Below, one piece after another: positions 6,383 to 7,043 of a DNA stretch of 7,043 nucleotides (positions are counted from its first letter, which is position 1; every line of letters starts with the position of its first letter). This DNA is from Phycisphaeraceae bacterium (GTDB lineage: Bacteria; Planctomycetota; Phycisphaerae; Phycisphaerales; Phycisphaeraceae). The DNA is taken from assembly GCA_007119405.1 (NCBI GenBank), contig SKPT01000524.1:1-7043 (forward strand), given 5' to 3'. Both the position numbers and the translations under genes were made by a program. The notes beneath the pieces are model-generated. The model saw only the letters and a list, made by a program, of their open reading frames with translations. It ran no database searches and was not told the DNA's origin.

Positions 6383-6436
6383 TCGCCACCGCGCCGGGGC
6401 GGCCGATTAGCTGGATCGGCATGCCGGCGGTGGCGA
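6383..6436 (-). terminator. Strong imperfect hairpin directly after the glycosyltransferase stop
   Basis: A 54-base inverted repeat begins one base after the TAA stop at 6438. On the minus strand it folds as an outer 9-bp stem TCGCCACCG/CGGTGGCGA (6428-6436 with 6383-6391), a 4-bp CCGG/CCGG step, a small internal loop, and an inner 6-bp stem GCCGAT/ATCGGC (6415-6420 with 6402-6407) around a 7-base loop. No run of T follows on either strand, so it is not a textbook intrinsic terminator; it could be a Rho-associated or mRNA-protecting structure. The structure is seen directly; its role is inferred from position. Confidence 0.45.
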
Positions 6437-6437
6437 A

Positions 6438-7043
6438 TTAGGAGCGTGACGAAGTTGGGGCGCTGGCGGGTCCGGCTCGACCGGTCAGGCCGCGGAGGGT
6501 GGCGCCGGCGAGCAATCGGGCGGCAAAAGGCAGGCCTTCGAGCAGGTATCGCCTGGCCAGGCGACGCGGCTCCTGGGCCAGGCGGTGGACCCATTCCAGG
6601 CCCAGGCGCTGCATCCAGCGCGGGGCGCGTCTGACGTGGCCGCAGACGAAGCTGAAGCTGATGCCCACGCCCAGCCACCAGGCGCCCGGCAGCGCCGGGC
6701 GGAGCTGCGCGATCAGGCGTTCCTGCTTGGGCGAGCCCAGTGCCACGTAAATAATGTCGGGATTGGCGCTTACCAGCGCCTGTGTCATGGTCTGAATGAA
6801 GGCGTCGTCCTGTTCGAAGCCCACCGGCGGACAGAGCGTGCCGGCGACACGCAGGCCCAGCGCGTGACGCGTGAGCATCCCGGCCGCCGCTTCGGCAGTG
6901 CCCGGCTCGCCGCCGAGCAGGAAGATGGAGCGGCCGGCTTCGGCGGCGGCGGCTGACAGGGACCAGATCAGGTGCGAGCCGGCGACGCGCTCGGGCAGCG
7001 GCGTGCGCCGCAGCCGCGAGGCCCAGATCAGCGGCATGCCGTC
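6438..7043 (-). CDS. WecG/TagA/CpsF-family glycosyltransferase (5' end outside window)
   Basis: A GT26-type glycosyltransferase that would transfer a sugar (in known members an N-acetylmannosamine-type sugar) to an undecaprenyl-diphosphate-linked sugar on the inner face of the membrane, lengthening a surface-polymer repeat unit. The 201 visible residues start at the conserved DGMPLIWA, whose Asp corresponds to the proposed catalytic base of TagA; roughly 60-70 N-terminal residues are missing. Following are LPERVAGSHL, FLLGGEPGTAE, CPPVGF, the YVALGSPKQERLI motif, GVGISFSF, and RRAPRWMQRLGLEWVHRL with the EPRRLARRYLLE segment, in family order. The C-terminal tail is the basic appendage that helps these enzymes sit on the membrane. 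TAA stop at 6438-6440. A 232-base gap separates it from the next gene, so it may be a separate or loosely linked transcription unit of the same polysaccharide locus. The sugar is not predictable. Confidence 0.94.
   Translation of the reverse strand, partial: DGMPLIWASRLRRTPLPERVAGSHLIWSLSAAAAEAGRSIFLLGGEPGTAEAAAGMLTRHALGLRVAGTLCPPVGFEQDDAFIQTMTQALVSANPDIIYVALGSPKQERLIAQLRPALPGAWWLGVGISFSFVCGHVRRAPRWMQRLGLEWVHRLAQEPRRLARRYLLEGLPFAARLLAGATLRGLTGRAGPASAPTSSRS

Larger units (their letters stand above)
6206..6437. other. Intergenic region between the glycosyltransferase and the exosortase operon
   Basis: These 232 bases are the only gene-free stretch in the window. Besides the hairpin (6383-6436) they hold two copies of TTGCCAGGA spaced 50 bases apart (6324-6332 and 6374-6382), a TGCCA-N6-TGGCA inverted repeat (6325-6340), a possible promoter (6278-6305), and an untranslated leader of about 65 bases. 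The region around 6270-6290 is locally richer in A+T than its surroundings. No convincing small gene is seen on either strand. Confidence 0.6.

Noticed and set aside
5393..6634. Plus-strand open frame of 413 codons spanning the intergenic region
   Set aside because: It is antisense to two genes and runs through a palindromic non-coding region; the product has no family features.
6600..6680. SFSF in the WecG-type enzyme where many members have FDF
   Set aside because: I know of no catalytic role for this Asp, the surrounding GVG and RRAPRWMQ motifs are intact, and such variation seems within the family.

Overview
The window is a GC-rich (roughly two-thirds G+C) stretch of bacterial DNA in which every convincing gene lies on the minus strand. 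It reads as the core of an exopolysaccharide assembly locus combined with an exosortase. In transcription order (high to low coordinates) it holds: the C-terminal two-thirds of a WecG/TagA/CpsF-family glycosyltransferase (6438-7043, cut by the window edge); a 232-base gap with a strong hairpin and a possible promoter; a nucleotidyltransferase-like protein with a left-handed beta-helix tail and a ruined active site (5246-6205); an exosortase with an intact Cys/Arg/His triad (4368-5249); an EpsI-family protein (3654-4358); a Wzz chain-length protein fused to a BY-kinase-like P-loop ATPase (1211-3667); and a polyisoprenyl-phosphate hexose-1-phosphate transferase, cut by the other window edge (1-1214).

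The last five genes are packed with overlaps of 4, 14 and 4 bases and one 9-base gap, and each internal start has a purine-rich ribosome binding site, so they almost certainly form one operon with coupled translation. The sugar transferase would load the first sugar phosphate on undecaprenyl phosphate, the WecG-type enzyme would add a later sugar, and the Wzz/ATPase would govern polymer length and export. The exosortase with EpsI would process sorted proteins displayed together with the polymer. No protein with a recognisable C-terminal sorting signal is in the window, so the exosortase substrates must be elsewhere.

The most notable feature is inside the Wzz/ATPase. Between the Walker A' motif and the following conserved glycine-leucine segment, about 60 residues are inserted that match the two-part, 24+5+24 residue pattern of the cyclic-di-GMP-binding MshEN domain (the N-terminal domain of type II secretion and type IV pilus ATPases). 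The same ATPase has lost the usual C-terminal tyrosine cluster and most of the EX2RX2R oligomerisation motif. Together this suggests a polymer-length ATPase switched by cyclic-di-GMP instead of by the classic tyrosine autophosphorylation cycle. This is an inference from sequence pattern only.

A second theme is beta-helix (hexapeptide-like) segments attached to unexpected partners: one ends the nucleotidyltransferase-like pseudoenzyme, and another sits in a roughly 280-residue N-terminal extension of the sugar transferase. The two may be related modules.

The organism cannot be fixed from this window. High GC, exosortase plus separate EpsI, the extended sugar transferase and a GspE/MshEN-type module would fit a Planctomycetota (Phycisphaerae-like) or another Gram-negative environmental bacterium; this is a low-confidence guess.
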